Both the position numbers and the translations under genes were made by a program. From contig NC_135558.1 of NCBI RefSeq assembly GCF_964340395.1, forward strand, positions 24,050,564 through 24,114,563: a stretch of DNA of 64,000 nt, written 5' to 3'. The stretch is from Glandiceps talaboti. Taxonomy: Eukaryota; Hemichordata; Enteropneusta; Spengelidae. Under the pieces are notes generated by a model. The model did no database searches. It was not told the origin of the DNA and saw nothing but the letters and a program-made list of their open reading frames with translations. How positions within the stretch are numbered: the stretch's first letter is position 1; each line of letters opens with the position of its first letter. Of the stretch, positions 48,391 to 59,211 are shown piece by piece.

Positions 48391-49092
48391 CGAGCATGTA
48401 GCACAACTGTACAGTTTTTTAAAATGTTCACCCATATGCTGAGCCATGCTAGGTATACATGTAGGTGTTCATTTGCTGAATGATTATCCAGTTGCCTATC
48501 CAACCCTGTTGTTATCTTTACAATGTGCGATCATTTGACTGTTGTTATGTGCGTGGTCATGTTAATAGACATATTTGCAGACATTTATTGAATGTTTGTT
48601 CACTTGTCTATGAATCCCTGATGTTATTTTTATTAATCCCTGCTGATATCTTTGCAATATATGTGATCATTTGGCTGTTGCTATTGGTGTGGTCTTGTTG
48701 CTAGGCACATTTACATACATTTTTGACTGTTTATTCACTTGTCAAAGAATCCCTGTTGTTATCTTTGTGAAATACACCACTGTTTGGTTGTTGCTATGGG
48801 TGTGGTCATGGTTGCTAGGGTATTTGCATACATTTTTGAATGTTTACTCACTTGCCTACCAGATGTTATTTGACCAAAATATACTGCCATTTGGTAGTTG
48901 CTAGGGTCAATTGTGTTAAAATATTTTGAAGAAAATCTGCATAATAACACTTCTAGAAACATCTCACCAAGTTTCAGTCTCATTGACCAAGTACTTTTAT
49001 ATGTTTTTGACCAAAAATGAACATTTTTACACCTAATTTGCATATCACTTATGAAATAATTATATGCATAATATTTCTTCATCTATACATAG
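48391..49092 (+). mobile_element. Family A element, 3'-truncated copy (intron 1)
   Basis: Starts GAGCATGTAGCACAACTGTA and carries three GTTGTTATCTTTGTGAAATA-type modules, then TTTACACCTAATTTGCATAT. It breaks off at about 49092 after ATCTATACATAG, before the CAGA tract and terminal CAGTTGTGCT. Confidence 0.72.
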
Positions 49093-49799
49093 AAAGTGTA
49101 AAAATATCGGTAAAGATGTTTGTCACGCCAGACAATTGACGAAACACTGTTGGTAAGATTAGTCGATAGAATGTAGCTTTGTTAATGAGATTTTTGTTGA
49201 GCCAGACGACGTTTTGTTTCAGGGTTTATGATTTCCGTTGTAATAACACATCGTGACATGATAGCAAGGGCAATATCATGATTTATTGCCCGCATGAGGG
49301 ATGGTAGTCATGACTGGAATATTTATGATGCCCAAGCTAAAAGCTTCATCAATATCATAATTTTACAGTCATGACCACTAGCCCAAGGGTCGGCTATTAA
49401 TTGTGATATTGCCTAGGTACCAATCATGTGTTATTTATTTCATTATAGCAAACATAAACTGTCAAAATTGGGTTGTCAAAATGAGCCGTGTTACCACTGA
49501 AAAAATAATACCATTTCAGAAATGTTGATGCAATCAAGCAGTTGAAAAAGATTTGAAACATTGATAAGCTTAAAGCAATAGCCTTATACATTTTTTACTG
49601 TTCGTTTGTCCATGGAAGTATAACCCACGTTATACTTCCATGGTTTGTCATAGCTGCCAATTATTCTGCATGCTATTACTTGCCATAGCTTAACATGGGG
49701 GTTGTACTTGTGGAAGTGAACGGTCACTTGTTATGCATAGAGTGTACACAAAGACCTTCGATTTGACGTCATAAGGAGGAATTTAATGGTACCTAAAAT
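49093..49799. other. Intron 1 unique sequence with a perfect hairpin
   Basis: No gene was recognised. At 49610-49642 CCATGGAAGTATAAC and GTTATACTTCCATGG form a perfect 15-bp hairpin around CCAC. A second TTGTACTTGTGGAAGTGAAC lies nearby at about 49703. Confidence 0.5.
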
Positions 49800-51696
49800 G
49801 GGTATCTGCGACTTGGATGTTCGACTCATACAAACTCAAAAATGACATCTGCGACATGGTCGTACGACCAGTCGTGCTACCTGTCTGCGCTTGGTCGCAC
49901 AACGTCACTGCGACCGTCGTTCTTCCTGTATGTAGTATACGCTAGTGCTACCACCCAAGATATTTCTCGTGGCTGAACATTTTTCAACAAATAATCACAC
50001 CGAACTCCTTAAATGCTTCCATTCTACCTTAAAACACCAAATGAAAACCGATTATTTCGTTTCTTGTGCAGTGCACAAACAATAAAAAAATTCACCGTAG
50101 CGCGTAGTGGCAGCCATTGTGGGGGGGGGGGGGGGGGGGGGGATGCATGTAGTGTGTCATATGTGTATAATGTACAGCTATGCCAGAAGCAAATCTTACA
50201 ACCAAAATGTATTCATTGCAGTTGAGAATCAATCAGGCCAAACTGAAAACATGATGACAAGTTTCAAGAGCTCTTGAGATGATCGATGACGGGGTTCAAG
50301 ATTTGTCGGCATGCGTACCCGTTCATGTCCAACCTCATTTACCGGTACGTCATAATGTACTAGTAATTATCACTTCCATTAGCGATACGCGTCCGAGGTC
50401 TGTCTCTGACAACGGCATATTTATTTAGATTGTTTGTGATTAAAGCTACATTTTTTTTTTTTAAACTTGGCCTTGTCCTGGACATTATGTGCATAGTGTA
50501 CTAGTAGTGATTTTTTAAAGGCCCCAATCTATAGTTACGATGAACTTGTCACTGTGATACGGAGAAGGTCCCGTTCTCCGGGCCCGTTCTAGACACTTCC
50601 AATCAGAGTCAATAGCCCCATCTACACGGCACTAAAAATCCTACCTGAGGTAGGATTCAGGATAGTTTGAAGCCCGTGTAGACGCAAATGCGTCCTGAAA
50701 CCGTCCTGACTTAGGACACCTTTGAGAGGTTTCCTGAAACCGTCCTGACTTCGTCCTATGTACTGTCAGGACAGAAGGCGCGACATCTACGCTGTAACAT
50801 TCCTACGTGTAGACAGAAATCTATCCTACCTCAGGTAGGACTTGGGACTGCCTGAGGTAGGACGACCTATGTGTAGATGGGGCTAATACTAACGCACCTC
50901 TTGATATCGGTTATTCCATTGTGAGTGTGTGGTACGTGTTAAACTGGTATCGCAAAATCATCCATGCTCTACCATGTAGCCTTGATCTTACAATTATTTT
51001 GAGATAGATAGAGTAGAACATCCCTGAACATACCCTTTATCTGTTTCTTTTTTCCACCTTAGTCAAGTTGTAACATTATGAAAAAGCACCAATGAACCCC
51101 ATCGAGAAATGGTGTGTGTATTGCCCTGTCAACTTATCTAACTGTCATCAGTAAATGTAAACACAGGAAGCTGTTTCTGGGCCATGTGTTCTAAATATAA
51201 ACTGCTATACAGAGTGTTGAAAGTAGTTTAGCAATATGCCTAGTAAGCAAAGTAGTAATCTACTGCCAGGTTTGAACTGCAGCGTTTACCATGAAGTCTC
51301 TGCTGACGCACTTTGATTTTGATAGTTTGATAAAATATTTCTTCATCCTAAAATCAAAACTTCGTTGACACCATGCAAACGTCAAACTCTTTGTCGGAGA
51401 TACATTTGATAGTCGTCTTCAAACGTTCAATTCAATGGTTGCACTTGTTATTATATATTGACGTCGCGGCCATTGCTTTACTTGCGTCATCTGAAGTGTT
51501 GCTAGTAGAATTAACTGTCGCTATCTCTAAATTCCCAGCTTTTATACCGTAAGGAGCAATTACAAATACGTCACAGTACAGGTCGCAGTGACGTTCTGCG
51601 ACCGAGCGCAGACAGGTAGTATGAGTGGTCGTACGACCGTGTCGCAGATATCATTTTTGAGTTTGTACGAGTCGCACATCCAAGTCGCAGATACCC
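49800..51696. mobile_element. TIR element with ~117-bp inverted termini (intron 1)
   Basis: GGGTATCTGCGACTTGGATG opens the left end and the complement CATCCAAGTCGCAGATACCC closes the right end. Similarity extends through TGACATCTGCGACA, GGTCGTACGACCA, ACCTGTCTGCGC and CGTCACTGCGACC, about 117 bases with some mismatches. The 1.9-kb interior contains a G run (50120-50141) and a smaller nested element (50613-50885). No target duplication is clear and no transposase was seen. Long TIRs suggest a Mutator-like or similar non-autonomous element. Confidence 0.75.
50613..50885. mobile_element. Miniature inverted-repeat element (CCCCATCTACAC ends), nested
   Basis: The ends are TAGCCCCATCTACACGG and TGTGTAGATGGGGCTA. 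It is 273 bp, rich in direct and inverted CCTACCTGAGGTAGGA and CCTGAAACCGTCCTGACTT motifs, and may be transcribed as a folded RNA. A half-copy in opposite orientation is at 59937-60035. Confidence 0.8.
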
Positions 51697-52265
51697 TTGA
51701 TAGACACGATTAAATAAATGTCATAAGGTAACCTCACAGCGCGTGACAGGGCAACATAAAACTATACTGGGCAACATCACTTTTTTAAAGAATATCACAT
51801 GTTCCCGTTGTAGCCAATGACAGCATCTGTGGCATCAGTGAACTTGAAGTGTGATAATATATTCTATTGACATGAATTAATGTAAAAAATACTATTAGGA
51901 ATAAAATCATCATTTCATGATTAGGAATAAAATCATGATCGTGAATAACATGTCCCTCACCGAGAACCGATGTGTAAACAACAACAACCCAACCCCCACC
52001 CGCACCGCCACCTTTGTACCGGTAATTACTGAAGAAGGCTAACTTACTTGAAAACCGAGTGTTTCTTTCATGTGGTTCACCACCACAGAGAGTCGATTAC
52101 TGACTACTTTCATCATGGACGTATAAACAAAACACCCAATGTGTTTATAACTCCTTTATCTCCTGAGTATCAGGTGTTTTCATTAGGCAAGTTGTCCAAA
52201 ATAATTAACACAGAATGAGTAGTAGGTAACGTTCTCTCTTGTCAAAATAGTTTATGGATATTTAC
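51697..52265. other. Intron 1 sequence next to exon 1
   Basis: Unique sequence. ATTAGGAATAAAATCATGATC appears twice (near 51894 and 51919). No gene, RNA or element was recognised. Confidence 0.5.
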
Positions 52266-52741
52266 CTTTGATTGAAAGGCCTAACTCTGACAGCTACCGT
52301 AACACTAGTGCTATCTTCATCTGTAAACATGTTCACTCCTCCTGGCCCACGACTGCTCCGATGCTTCATGTGTGTTTTCTGCGGGGTGTCCATTACCACA
52401 TGGTTGTAGCATTCTGGTGTCTTGAAACTTACTGTCTCTGGAGTTCGCGTTCCCAATTCTCCGTGTTTTATCCTTCCAGTTAAAGGAGTTATAAACCCTT
52501 CCTTCGGGGTAGAAGGGTTGTGCTTTATCCCTTGTGGAGAAACAACAGCCTTGACATCTGAATCGCCGGACACTACATGTATTTGGTTCAACAGTGTTGT
52601 ACTAATTGTAGTTGAAGTTGTACCGCAACGCGTCGGGGTCCGTGAGCTTGGTTGCTGATTGTCTACTTTGCCATCAGTTGGTAATGGTATCTGGGGTAGT
52701 GATCGCTTGCGTGTCGATAGCTTTAAGTTATTTGTGGCCAT
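52266..52741 (-). CDS. KIF14: KIF14-like exon 1: start codon, N-terminal extension, first motor strand
   Basis: The ATG at 52741 has G at -3 and G at +4, a good initiation context. The exon encodes 158 codons plus two bases and ends at a donor, AAAG|gtaaat. Residues 1 to about 146 are basic and rich in S/T-P motifs (SRTPTR, PSTPKEG, RTPETV, FKTPE, DTPQK), as expected for a CDK-regulated mitotic kinesin tail. The motor begins with VTVAVRVRPFNQR, the conserved first beta strand. From memory, vertebrate KIF14 has a longer extension of about 350 residues, so this N-terminus is short, or another 5' exon exists and this ATG is internal. The last two bases complete an Arg codon with the first base of exon 2. 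Confidence 0.9.
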
Positions 52742-53067
52742 GTCGAAAAATTGATGACCGTTTAAAAAGTATGTTCTTTTTGGGGCAAGGTCCGTGGATC
52801 GGAGAAGTAGTCCAGATCATCAGCTGGTGCAGACCCCGATTACTTGACAATGACACCTGTGCAAACTTTGTGTGAAAAATACTCTATCAAGATCATACAG
52901 TGTAAGTTCGCATTGCATCTCAATGGCTTCAACAGTTGACTGTTATGGACTGATGTTCTGATTGTGCTTTGAAAAATACATAGTTCCGATAAAAACGATA
53001 TACTGTACACAGTACCTCCGATGGCAAATCAAATTTTCGAACTTCGCAGTCCTTATTCCTGATTGGC
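52742..53067 (-). promoter_or_regulatory. Region immediately 5' of the KIF14-like start codon (putative promoter/5' UTR)
   Basis: This is the sequence just upstream of the start codon. No TATA box at a convincing place and no other ORF was recognised. Bases 52789-53067 recur almost identically at 53556-53839, differing only by a 5-bp insertion, so part of the putative promoter exists in two direct copies about 0.77 kb apart. The promoter role is inferred from position only. Confidence 0.45.
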
Positions 53068-53132
53068 TTATAAACAACATGTGATCGTCACCTGAGTATC
53101 ATGTCTGCGATGTCAAAGGTTGGGGGTAGGTC

Positions 53133-53220
53133 CAACTCGGCCCATTGCCAACTCGGCCCAGGTGATTACTAACTCGGCCTATTCAGTGATACCAACTCGG
53201 CCCACTGTGTCATACATTAA
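53133..53220. repeat. Short repeats of CCAACTCGGCCCA
   Basis: Four to five copies of (C/T)AACTCGGCC(C/T)A are spaced 15-28 bp apart at 53133-53202. The complement TGGGCCGAGTTGGAC stands alone at 56802-56816, so these may mark the ends of a 3.7-kb composite element. The function is unknown. Confidence 0.6.
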
Positions 53221-53462
53221 TTTGTCATCATAGAAATGATATTCTGAACAAGCGGATACAGAAAACAAGCCAACGTCCATCCAGCCTCGGCCTACTGCAT
53301 TCATGCACTTTTTAAGGTACACAGGGACGAATCACATCAACTATTGAAATGTGTGCATCAAACAGACCAAAACAACGTCGTTCCAGCATAATGGTGATGA
53401 TGCACAGTCGCTTGTAAACTGTTATTCCTTTCCTAAATGGTTTTATTCTTGTCTATGACGGT

Positions 53463-53555
53463 CCTAATACAGAACAATGACGTTATTATAGGGATTGGCG
53501 ATATTCTTATAAAATCGGTAGCGATGTCATAATAACGTAATTGTTCTGTATTAGG
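53463..53555. mobile_element. 93-bp miniature inverted-repeat element
   Basis: The termini CCTAATACAGAACAATGACG-TTATTAT and ATAATAACGTAATTGTTCTG-TATTAGG pair over 27 bp with one mismatch around a 39-base interior. It lies immediately left of the second copy of the KIF14 upstream duplication. Confidence 0.75.
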
Positions 53556-53839
53556 GGTCCGTGGATCGGATCGGAGAAGTAGTCCAGATCATCAGCTGGT
53601 GCAGACCCCGATTACTTGACAATGACACCTGTGCAAACTTTGTGTGAAAAATACTCTATCAAGATCATACAGTGTAAGTTCGCATTGCATCTCAATGGCT
53701 TCAACAGTTGACTGTTATGGACTGATGTTCTGATTGTGCTTTGAAAAATACATAGTTCCGATAAAAACGATATACTGTACACAGTACCTCCGATGGCAAA
53801 TCAAATTTTCGAACTTCGCAGTCCTTATTCCTGATTGGC
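53556..53839. repeat. Second copy of the KIF14 upstream segment
   Basis: Bases 53556-53839 repeat 52789-53067 in the same orientation. The only difference I find is a 5-bp insertion (GGATCGGATCGG against GGATCGG) near 53570. The copy is bounded on the left by a 93-bp palindromic element and on the right by a G-tract element starting CCATTCGATATCCTGG. Confidence 0.95.
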
Positions 53840-54674
53840 CATTCGATATCCTGGGGGGGGGGGCTTGGAAGATTGGTGGCGAGTCATTATTTTTTTTCCC
53901 ACCTGCTTGCCTGAGAATTATTTTTTTTTCTCCTTCGCCTATGCTGGCAACTTTTTTTTTCTTTGCTTCTTTGAGATATCCGGATATTTTTTTTACGTCA
54001 ACGTTGAACACCTACATTTGTTGCCACAATTTTCTGTTTGGTTTTCACACAGGGTAATACAGAGAGTAAAAAGATGCTGTTCTATCACACACAGATTTTA
54101 TTTAGAAAACTACATGTTTCATACATGTTTGATTTTCAATTAAATAAACATCATTGACAGTTTTATGCCATGGTATGATGACACACTGAAAATACAAATC
54201 GGAAACTTGATTGGTGAGCTCAGACATTTAGATAGACCGGTCAGTTACTCCAGCTTGGGGGGATGGGGGGTGTCAGTGTGTTTTTCCATTGGGCCAACAA
54301 AAAGTCACTGACCCCGTGAATAAAGTTTCATAGCATCTGACAGTAAGCTGTAGAGGGAAAAGCTTTGCGACTGGGATATGTCTACCTCTTGTGTGAGAGT
54401 GTGTGAATGGGGGGGGGGGTTCTAGGGGGTCTCCCCCTTGAAGCCCTGGAGGATTTTTACTTCTAAAGGCAATGTTTAGGCCATTCACAGACACTTTCAG
54501 ACAATAATTTACAAACTTTACAAGACAGCTCTAACGTGTAAAAAGCAACTACATAAGGTTGAAACATTTTTGAAATAAAGTTTCATAGCATCTTGACACT
54601 AAGTAAGAGGTGGAGGCAAGAACTTTGATTTGAGACTGGAACATGTCTACCTCTTATGGGGGAGGGGGGTTCCA
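53840..54674. other. Transposon-derived, T-rich and G-rich sequence
   Basis: CCATTCGATATCCTGGGGG at 53839 is related to the inverted CCCCCAGGATATCAAATGG at 56455 and to CCATTTGATATCCGGGGG at 61080. T runs follow (53888-53995). ATAAAGTTTCATAGCATCT occurs twice (54320, 54578), each followed by TGTCTACCTCTT. No gene was seen. Confidence 0.55.
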
Positions 54675-56475
54675 TGTTATAAAAGTGGGCCTGTAACATT
54701 GGTATAGGGGCATTGATATTGCATGTATAGTAAAGTTACTGATGTGTTAGAGCACTTTAGGAGGTCATACCTAGTGTTCAATAGAAACTTGAATTTGAGT
54801 TGTGGTGTCGATACATGTAGTGTCTGAAATAAGAAGTATATCATCCCTTCTGACAAATTCATCCTGAAGAGACTAGAACAATTTAGATTAAGTTCTTTTA
54901 TAAACTATCCAATAGTAATAGTAATAGTATGAAGATTACCATTACAAAACAGTCAAGTTCACTTTTGCCCCAAAATGCAAGATAAGTGAAGCACTGATTG
55001 TGAAACAGCCAAAAAATTACATGGCATGTTCTGTAACTAGTGTGGTAGCTAGGTAATACATGTATTAGGCCAAAAAAAAAAATATGTCTGGTTCTGGTCA
55101 GCGCGCGCGTGCCCTGAATACCCCCGCGTCGATCCTTTTTTTTCCGATAATTTTTGCTTTCCCGTTCCTTATTTACAATTCCCCGTCGATCAACACTGTA
55201 TGCAAGGCTAGCGGAAAAAATTTAACTCGTGTGATGGCGCACTTCTATTTGGTAACGGGTACCCTTTTCTTCTAGTACTGTTGCATACCCATAATCCCCC
55301 GTACGATATGTGTACGTAATATGTACGATGAGCGTGGTTGATGGGAATCACGGGAAATAGTGTGTTCACTGTGCTAGGTGGTAAACCGCTCACATGTTTC
55401 GAAAATGTCAGAAGTTTGAGTACGTCGTGAGCAATCGAAATGTTGATATCAATTCAGCTGACTTTCGAGGTGTTCTTAGTTCTGGTGATCGTTTCGTTCT
55501 GCCTTCTGAATACAAAGATTTTCCTGTAGCGTAAGCAGTTAGCTCTGGATGTATGCGCTACGATGTTCGACACGTCTTTCCATCTGCGATGAGTTGGAAA
55601 GACGTGTCAAACATCGTACCGTATACAGACTGCGTATCAGACTGATGATGGACGGTGCTCGAAAGAAAACACTGCCTCCTCTACGTCCGTTGGACAGACC
55701 TATTTCTCGTTATTTAACGTTGCAAGTTGCACAATGACATTATACAGTGGTTGCAAGGCAAGACTCATTATCTTGGATGGGATTATAACTGCAAATCGGG
55801 ATTATAACTGCAAATCACTGGGCGATAAGATAAATTTGTAAATGTGACTAGTGATGCCCTGATGGATGATTGATCCGCATCGTATAAAACTTGCCATACA
55901 ACAGTGTCAACTTCCAGAGTTGTATGACATCTTCCGAGAGCATGTAAAGTGTCAAAAATGTGTATTTACTAATTTGCCAAAAAAAAAAAAATTAGGAAAA
56001 AAAAAATTAGGAAAAAAAAAAAACGCGCGTCGTCGCACCACTTTAGAAAGTTTACCCTGACCAGAACCAGATTTTTATTTTTTTTTTGGCCTTATATATA
56101 TAATTTTATGTATAGTTATGTTTGAACCCTTACATGAAGTAATATTTAAACCATTTATGAAAGAAACAGAGACAAGAACAAATATATATACATGTACCAC
56201 AGGCTAACGAAACTGACTGGTCCCTGACATGTGTTTGAAACTGTTTGTCATGATTTGACAAGTGTCCTGGTTGGAGAGGTACGAGCAGGTTGAACAGTAT
56301 ACTCGAACCTGTGCATCATTTCCCTGTCAAGATATTTTTTTTTCTAGCTGCAGTGGTCCATCTTTTTTTTTCCATCAGCCACTCATATCCGGATTTTTTT
56401 TTTCAAGCAAATCCACTTGGCATCTTTTTTTCCCCGAAATCTTCCAAGCCCCCCCCCCCCAGGATATCAAATGGT
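54675..56475. repeat. Large inverted repeat, left arm (contains a 1-kb insertion)
   Basis: 54675-55067 plus 56092-56475 (about 780 bp without the insertion) is the reverse complement, with substitutions, of 61076-61485, 61734-62028 and 63599-63684. Landmarks are ATTGATATTGCATGTATAGT, AAATTCATCCTGAAGAGACT, ACATGGCATGTTCTGTAACT and AGGTTGAACAGTATACTCGA. The arms carry different insertions, so they separated before those insertions. Confidence 0.9.
55068..56091. mobile_element. TIR element with TTA duplication (PIF/Harbinger-like)
   Basis: Left end GGCCAAAAAAAAAAATATGT then CTGGTTCTGGTCAG; right end CTGACCAGAACCAGAT then (T)n GGCC. TTA stands on both sides. The homologous right arm lacks this insertion. 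Inside, a 24-bp hairpin (55559-55582 with 55595-55618, one mismatch) contains GACACGTCTTTCCA. A 45-codon frame at about 55398-55535 (FRKCQKFEYVVSNRN...) resembles nothing I know. No transposase. Confidence 0.85.
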
Positions 56476-57467
56476 CCACCCCTTAGGACCGTCATAGACA
56501 AGAATAAAACCATTTAGGAAAGGAATAACAGTTTACAAGCGACTGTGTGATGATGTGCGTATTGTAATCTGACAGCTGACACATGCATGTACGTACTTTA
56601 CTTACGACATACCTCAGACAATGCAATTTACGTGTATCAAGTCTATGTATGATTTCAATCGATGTCATACATTGCAGGAGTTTCCTTCTCAATTATGGAT
56701 AAAAAAGATCTAGACGTTTTTAGATTGCATGTCATGTTGAAGTGGACGACGTACGTCAGGTAATCAAAGACAACACAATTTATTTAAAAATATGTTTGGG
56801 GAGTGGGCCGAGTTGGACGTGCGCCTGAAATGAACACAGGCTGGATATTCGATCTCATTTGCATACGGTCAGAGTTGAATCACGTCAAATGGCGCACTAT
56901 TTCACATGTTCCTTCGAGATGTTATCTCTACATAAAACAATGCAGTGTTATTTTTAGAATGCAAGATGGGCTACATGTACAATGTTCCAAACTCACAGTA
57001 CAAACTACGAGTTACCTACTCGCATGTTTTGTACCTTCAAAAAACATAGTTTTATGTGAGATTTTTCATAATACCGTTAACGGTTTTGTTTGGTCGATGT
57101 TCGTTTTCAGATTTCTCAGTTTCACTTCCGTGAAGCAAACATGGCCGAGTCCGGTGCCGTGCCTATCTTATCCCTTGCCGAAAATCTCTTTTTTATCCGT
57201 TGATCACTGTAAAGTGTCTAAATTAGTATAAATTGTATTATACGTTTGGAGAAGTGGATTAATCAGTTAAACTAAGGGAGCCGTCATTATTTATGGCCTG
57301 GGGTGGAGGAATTTAGGGGGGTGCATGATAGAAGAAAGTGGCTTGGAAATCGGGGGTTAGAGAAGTCTACGTCCGGTGGGCCGTTTTATGAATAGAAACC
57401 ATGTTGGATAGTCTGCGCATGTGCGGGGACGAAATCGGCAAGGGATGAGATCGGCACGGCACCGGTA
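56476..57467. other. Sequence between the inverted repeat arms, left part
   Basis: TAGGACCGTCATAGACAAGA then ATAAAACCATTTAGGAAAGG at 56485-56560 is the inverted copy of 53395-53470. GGTGCCGTGCC-TATCTTATCCCTTGCCGA at 57154 is the inverse of TCGGCAAGGGATGAG-ATCGGCACGGCACC at 57433, TIRs of a roughly 315-bp element. GGGAGCCGTCATTATTTATGGC-type sequence at 57279 after TAA resembles the terminus of the element at 62029. No host gene was seen. Confidence 0.55.
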
Positions 57468-58122
57468 CTACTAATTTATGCCCGGGACTGCCCGGACGCT
57501 GCCCGGGCCAAATGTAGGAATCTTCTTGCTGTTCTTGGTGCAGATTACTGCTTTTAAACCAAAACAAATCTTTGTCGCAGCAAAAAGCAGAGTGTGAAGA
57601 GTTGAAAACACCGTTTTTACACAAAACAAAATCCACGACCAAGTTAATTCAGGACGGCATTTTGATAGTCAGACTCGACCATTCTACGATAGGGGTGCCA
57701 GGAAAGTTAACTTTGACGTGTGTAAGAACACATGCATGTTTGTGACACAAATATTTCACCATCCTTTTGTAATTACACAGAAAGTCTCTTGGCAAACATC
57801 CACGACTGTTGAAAGTTTCTATATCGGGCGTTGCATGCAGTACTAAAAACTTTTCCGCCCATGCTAAAAATCCTGCAACCCCTCCTACAGAATAGTCGCG
57901 TGTTGAGTCCAAGATGGCGTTCAGTTTACTGAGTTAGTAGCGCAGGAACAGGGGTGCGATGTTTGTGTGATAAAACGGTGTTTTAAGCATTTACAAATCT
58001 ATTTTTGCGTGATAGTAATTATATTATATCTGTATTGTGGATATCTGTGATTAAAATGGTAAGCACACTTCTACTTTGGGCCCGGGCAGTGTCCGGGCAG
58101 TCCCGGGCATAAATTAGTAGGA
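57468..58122. mobile_element. ~655-bp TIR element with GC-rich ends
   Basis: The ends are CTACTAATTTATGCCCGGGA-CTGCCCGGAC and the inverse GTCCGGGCAGTCCCGGGCAT-AAATTAGTAG, at least 30 bp with a further GCTGCCCGGGCC / GGGCCCGGGCAGT. Short minus-strand frames at 57367-57642 and 57649-57912 have no recognisable motif. Target duplication is unclear. Confidence 0.75.
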
Positions 58123-58582
58123 CCCGCCGAGTCTCGTACCACCCGGTGTCAGTAGCCCGGCCCTCACTGGAGAGACTATAGTCCATGGTCTTGCTGCTAG
58201 ACGTTCACTTCAGGCTTTCTTTCGATACTATAAGCGAACGAAGTTCGCAGTGAGGGCTTGCTTGGATGTTCCATCCTCGATAGCGATGTTCGGTCGTGTG
58301 TCATATTGTATCGGAAGAACATCAGGGGTCTAGCAGATAGACTAGAGAGACTACTGACTGCCACCGCGATAGTTAACATTGTTACTGTAGCACAACTGTA
58401 ATATTTCTTTTGGTACTACTATTATGTTACTATTTCAGCCCAAACAACTTAGTAGTTGTAGAGGAAGTTTTTTAGAAAACAAAACAAAATAAAACATTTT
58501 GACCATACATGTAATCATACACATGTGGTATAATCTTGTTTATTTCCCAACTAGACACCATAACTACATAAGTAGTTATCAC

Positions 58583-58748
58583 GTGGTTCCTGTACCGTGT
58601 CTTGAACTCGTTTTCAGTAAGTCCGACATACGTTTCGCGGATATTGGTGTCTTTACGCTGAACTGTTGCCTGGTATACCACGCTCTTTTGTAAACATTTC
58701 CCGTCCAGGGGACATGTGTCCTTCACGCGACAGTTACATAACTTTAAG
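58583..58748 (-). pseudogene. Penelope-like element fragment, inverted copy
   Basis: The minus strand encodes LKLCNCRVKDTCPLDGKCLQ, KSVVYQATVQRKDTNIRETY, then VGLTENEFKTRYRNH. The Cys-rich CNCR...CPLDGKC linker followed by VYQATV and the TYVGLTEN start of a GIY-YIG nuclease is characteristic of Penelope-like retroelements. It is cut off after RYRNH. It lies head to head with the plus-strand copy; 81 bases (58583-58663) are the perfect inverse of 58768-58848. Confidence 0.85.
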
Positions 58749-58767
58749 TGTATTCTAAGAATACTAA

Positions 58768-59136
58768 GTTCAGCGTAAAGACACCAATATCCGCGAAACG
58801 TATGTCGGACTTACTGAAAACGAGTTCAAGACACGGTACAGGAACCACACAGCTTCATTCCGCAACAATTTGTCAAGAAACTCAACAGAACTAAGTAAGT
58901 ATGTATGGTTTCTTAAGGATAAAAAAATTGATTGTGACATCACATGGAAAATTATCGCACGCGCGCGACCGTACAACAGCTCCAATCAGAGATGTAATCT
59001 CTGCATAACTGAAAAGTATATTATAATTTGTCAACCTCATCGTTGCACTCTAAATAAACGGAATGAACTTGTGTCGTCGTGTAGGCATAGACATAAATCA
59101 TTATTGCAGAACTATGCTAATACGCTATGTTACTAG
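58768..59136 (+). pseudogene. Penelope-like element: GIY-YIG endonuclease C-terminus
   Basis: Reading from 58768: VQRKDTNIRETYVGLTENEF, KTRYRNHTASFRNNL, STELSKYVWFLKDKKIDCDI, TWKIIARARPYNSSNQRCNL, CITEKYIIICQPHRCTLNKR, NELVSSCRHRHKSLLQN, then a stop at 59136. This is the GIY-YIG domain (TYVGLTEN...F..RYRNH...F) with the C-terminal CNLC-TEK-LNKRNE-CRHR.K.LL block of Penelope-like elements. RT is absent. The stop is followed by a 3' UTR holding a hammerhead ribozyme. Confidence 0.88.
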
Positions 59137-59211
59137 GTAGATATTCCCTGTTAGGAACATTAGAATAATAGAATTTAACGGTAAGGAAATGCAGATACTA
59201 TATTCCATTCT

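Larger units (their letters stand above)
3757..52741 (-). other. KIF14: KIF14-like kinesin gene, 5' part (ten coding exons, 3' end outside window)
   Basis: Ten exons on the minus strand join in phase with consensus GT-AG borders into 577 codons. Intron phases from intron 1 to intron 10 are 2, 2, 0, 0, 2, 0, 0, 2, 1, 0. The protein has an S/T-P-rich N-terminal extension of about 146 residues, a complete kinesin motor ([10 protein letters not shown]-loop, SSRSH switch I, DLAGSER switch [12 protein letters not shown] neck-proximal helix) and the first coiled coil. I assign it to KIF14 rather than KIF1 or KIF16 because of remembered vertebrate KIF14 features: FWSF before the P-loop, [21 protein letters not shown], and a coiled coil with WRDRLEQSEKRK. 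KIF14 is a plus-end kinesin acting at the central spindle and midbody in cytokinesis. The FHA domain and tail are absent here and should lie left of base 1. Introns range from about 1.35 kb (intron 3) to 11.7 kb (intron 7). Confidence 0.88.

Noticed and set aside
57649-57912. 87-codon minus-strand frame beginning MDSTRDYS as a gene.
   Set aside because: It lies within a TIR element, has no recognised motif, and no splice continuation could be supported.
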